A DNA stretch of 64,000 nucleotides from Sphingopyxis sp. (lineage in GTDB: Bacteria > Pseudomonadota > Alphaproteobacteria > Sphingomonadales > Sphingomonadaceae). Where the stretch lies: positions 1 to 64,000 of the forward strand of contig PNNB01000070.1 of assembly GCA_013823985.1 (NCBI GenBank). Reading direction: 5' to 3'. The notes below the pieces were generated by a model. It was not told the DNA's origin and did not search any database. It was given only the letters and a program-made list of their open reading frames with translations. Each line of letters starts with the position of its first letter. Within the stretch, counting starts at the first letter, position 1. The translations under genes were made by a program, and so were the position numbers. Below are positions 62,395 to 64,000 of the stretch, in pieces.

Positions 62395-63660
62395 ATGGCA
62401 AAGATACAGACCCCGCAGCCCGTCCGTGGCACCCAGGATATGTTCGGTGAGACCGAAGAACGCTTCGCGCATGTCGTTGCGACCTTTGAACGCGTGCGGC
62501 GGCTTTACGGGTTCAAGGGGCTGCAATTGCCGGTTATCGAACCGACCTCGGTCTTTTCGCGCAGTCTGGGCGAGGCGACCGATGTGGTTTCCAAGGAAAT
62601 GTACACATTCGAAGATCGCGGCGGGGATTCCATTACCTTGCGGCCCGAATTTACGGCGGGGATTGCCCGGGCCTATCTGACTAATGGCTGGCAGCAACAT
62701 GCGCCGATGAAGGTATCGGTCCACGGCCCGCTATTCCGGTACGAGCGTCCGCAAAAGGGCCGCTATCGCCAGTTCCACCAGATTGATGCCGAAATTATCG
62801 GCGCGGCGGAACCGGCGGCGGATGTCGAATTGCTGGTGATGGCGGACCAGCTGCTCAAGGAATTGGGCATTGATGATGGCGTGACGCTGCAGCTTAACAC
62901 CTTGGGCGATACACCAAGCCGCGACGCCTGGCGCACCGCACTGGTCAGCTATTTCAACGACCATCGCGATGTCCTGTCCGAAGACAGCCTTTCGCGGTTG
63001 GAAAAGAACCCGTTGCGCATATTGGACAGCAAGGACCCCGACGATCGTGGCGTTGCCCATGCAGCGCCGAAGATTGACGATTATATGTCGGCCGAAGCGA
63101 GCGATTTCTTTGCGGCGGTCACCGCTGGACTGGATGCAGCAGGTGTGGCGTGGACCCGCAATGCCGCGCTGGTGCGTGGCCTCGACTATTACCGCCACAC
63201 GGCATTCGAATTTGTCACCGACCGCTTGGGTGCACAGGGCACTGTCTTGGGCGGCGGGCGATATGACGGGTTGATCGAAAATCTGGGTGGCCCTGCAACT
63301 CCTGCGGTGGGTTGGGCTGCGGGCATTGAGCGGTTGGCGATGTTGGTGGATGCGCCCATCGAGCCTCGTCTAGAAATCGCGATTGCGGCCGAGAATACGG
63401 CACGCGAGCTTGAGGCGCTTGAGGCCGCGATGCTGTTTCGAAGAGCGGGATATCGCGCGGAGATGTTTGCAAGCGGTAGTCCTCGGAAGCGGTTTGATAA
63501 GGCACGAAAAGCGAATCCTGGAATTCTAATATCCATGGACATTCGCAGTGACCAACGCACCCAAAGCTGGGTGCAAACAGATTATGACGAAAATAAAGCT
63601 GGAAAGGCTTTGAAGCTCTTCAATACACGCTGGGAAATCTCAGAACCGGGCGATTTTTAA
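62395..63660 (+). CDS. hisS: Histidyl-tRNA synthetase
   Basis: This 421-residue class II synthetase charges tRNA-His. It begins [17 protein letters not shown], then has motif 2 ([22 protein letters not shown], split at KGR), the histidine-binding loop [15 protein letters not shown] and motif 3 in [13 protein letters not shown] short anticodon-binding domain ends near the stop. ATG 62395 is the family start. It lies 3 bp before prfA, in the same operon. Confidence 0.96.
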   Translation: MAKIQTPQPVRGTQDMFGETEERFAHVVATFERVRRLYGFKGLQLPVIEPTSVFSRSLGEATDVVSKEMYTFEDRGGDSITLRPEFTAGIARAYLTNGWQQHAPMKVSVHGPLFRYERPQKGRYRQFHQIDAEIIGAAEPAADVELLVMADQLLKELGIDDGVTLQLNTLGDTPSRDAWRTALVSYFNDHRDVLSEDSLSRLEKNPLRILDSKDPDDRGVAHAAPKIDDYMSAEASDFFAAVTAGLDAAGVAWTRNAALVRGLDYYRHTAFEFVTDRLGAQGTVLGGGRYDGLIENLGGPATPAVGWAAGIERLAMLVDAPIEPRLEIAIAAENTARELEALEAAMLFRRAGYRAEMFASGSPRKRFDKARKANPGILISMDIRSDQRTQSWVQTDYDENKAGKALKLFNTRWEISEPGDF

Positions 63661-63663
63661 GCA

Positions 63664-64000
63664 ATGAAAATCTCCCCCCAACGGATCGCGCAGATTGAAT
63701 CGCGCTTCGCCGAGCTTGAGGCGCGGATGGCGTCCGGGCAGATGGAGGGTGAGGCTTTCGTCGCGGCGTCCAAGGAATATGCCGAGCTTGAGCCTGTGGC
63801 TCTGGCCGCGAAGACCGTTCGGCGTCTGCGCAAGGAAATCGAGACGCTGACGCATATGGTGAAGGATTCCGCCGATCCGGAACTGCACGATATGGCGGTC
63901 GAAGAGCTGGAGGATGTGACCCAGCAACTGTTCGAAGCCGAAACCGCGCTGGCGATTGCATTGCTGCCCAAGGATGCGGCGGATGACCGGCCTGCCATGC
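63664..64000 (+). CDS. prfA: Peptide chain release factor 1 (N-terminal part)
   Basis: The first 112 residues of RF1 are present before the window ends: MKISPQRIAQIESRFAELEA, then SGQMEGEAFVAASKEYAELEPV (split at FVA) and ALLPKDAADDRPAM. The helical N-terminal domain matches. The PxT and GGQ motifs lie beyond the edge. It recognises UAA/UAG stop codons. Confidence 0.93.
   Translation, partial: MKISPQRIAQIESRFAELEARMASGQMEGEAFVAASKEYAELEPVALAAKTVRRLRKEIETLTHMVKDSADPELHDMAVEELEDVTQQLFEAETALAIALLPKDAADDRPAM

Overview
The window looks like a chromosomal segment of an alphaproteobacterium, most likely a sphingomonad (inference). The grounds are moderate-to-high GC, TonB-dependent receptor plus S9 peptidase genes, the pyrD, ggt, M1 peptidase, tlyA, sppA, ppa, M61 peptidase, hisS and prfA gene content, and short dispersed inverted repeats. 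No rRNA or CRISPR array is present. One tRNA, tRNA-Thr(GGT), lies near 46.5 kb.

Bases 1 to 10 kb begin inside a GMC oxidoreductase and carry two divergent paralogous TetR regulators. A near-identical palindrome sits upstream of the oxidoreductase and at the start of the first TetR. Then come a META-domain protein and a three-gene envelope locus (CHASE2/EAL sensor, FecR-domain repeat protein, TpsB-type outer-membrane transporter), followed by an OmpA-like protein. Bases 10 to 30 kb hold an S9 peptidase, a TonB-dependent receptor with a neighbouring AraC regulator, a GST, a fatty acid hydroxylase, a lysozyme-like protein and a DUF4239-like membrane protein. They continue with a wrecked altronate-dehydratase gene beside an intact alginate-lyase gene, an M24 peptidase, a YCII/ECF42-type sigma-factor cluster, and an H-NOX gene coupled to a GGDEF-EAL gene.

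Bases 30.46 to 46.52 kb form a genomic island. A 48-bp exact repeat of the tRNA-Thr 3' half marks its left end, and the complete tRNA-Thr gene marks its right end. The island carries an RTX/cadherin-repeat giant protein with its own type I exporter (ABC plus membrane-fusion protein), a tyrosine integrase, a VapE-like helicase, a conserved unknown protein, a DUF4230 protein and, next to the tRNA, a 602-residue reverse transcriptase with a long unassigned C-terminal half. The layout resembles a phage satellite or integrative element with cargo. The reverse transcriptase is the best candidate for an undescribed (probably anti-phage) system. A decayed scrap of an integrase gene lies just outside the left attachment site, which suggests the tRNA was used before.

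Bases 46.5 to 64 kb return to ordinary housekeeping genes: an AraC regulator, pyrD, ggt, a long-chain acyl-CoA ligase, an M1 aminopeptidase, tlyA, sppA, ppa, an M61 peptidase, hisS and the start of prfA. Two REPIN-like inverted-repeat pairs lie between genes here. There is also a tiny gene with an exceptionally perfect Shine-Dalgarno sequence and its own terminator, and an orphan terminator that suggests a small RNA opposite the pyrD leader.
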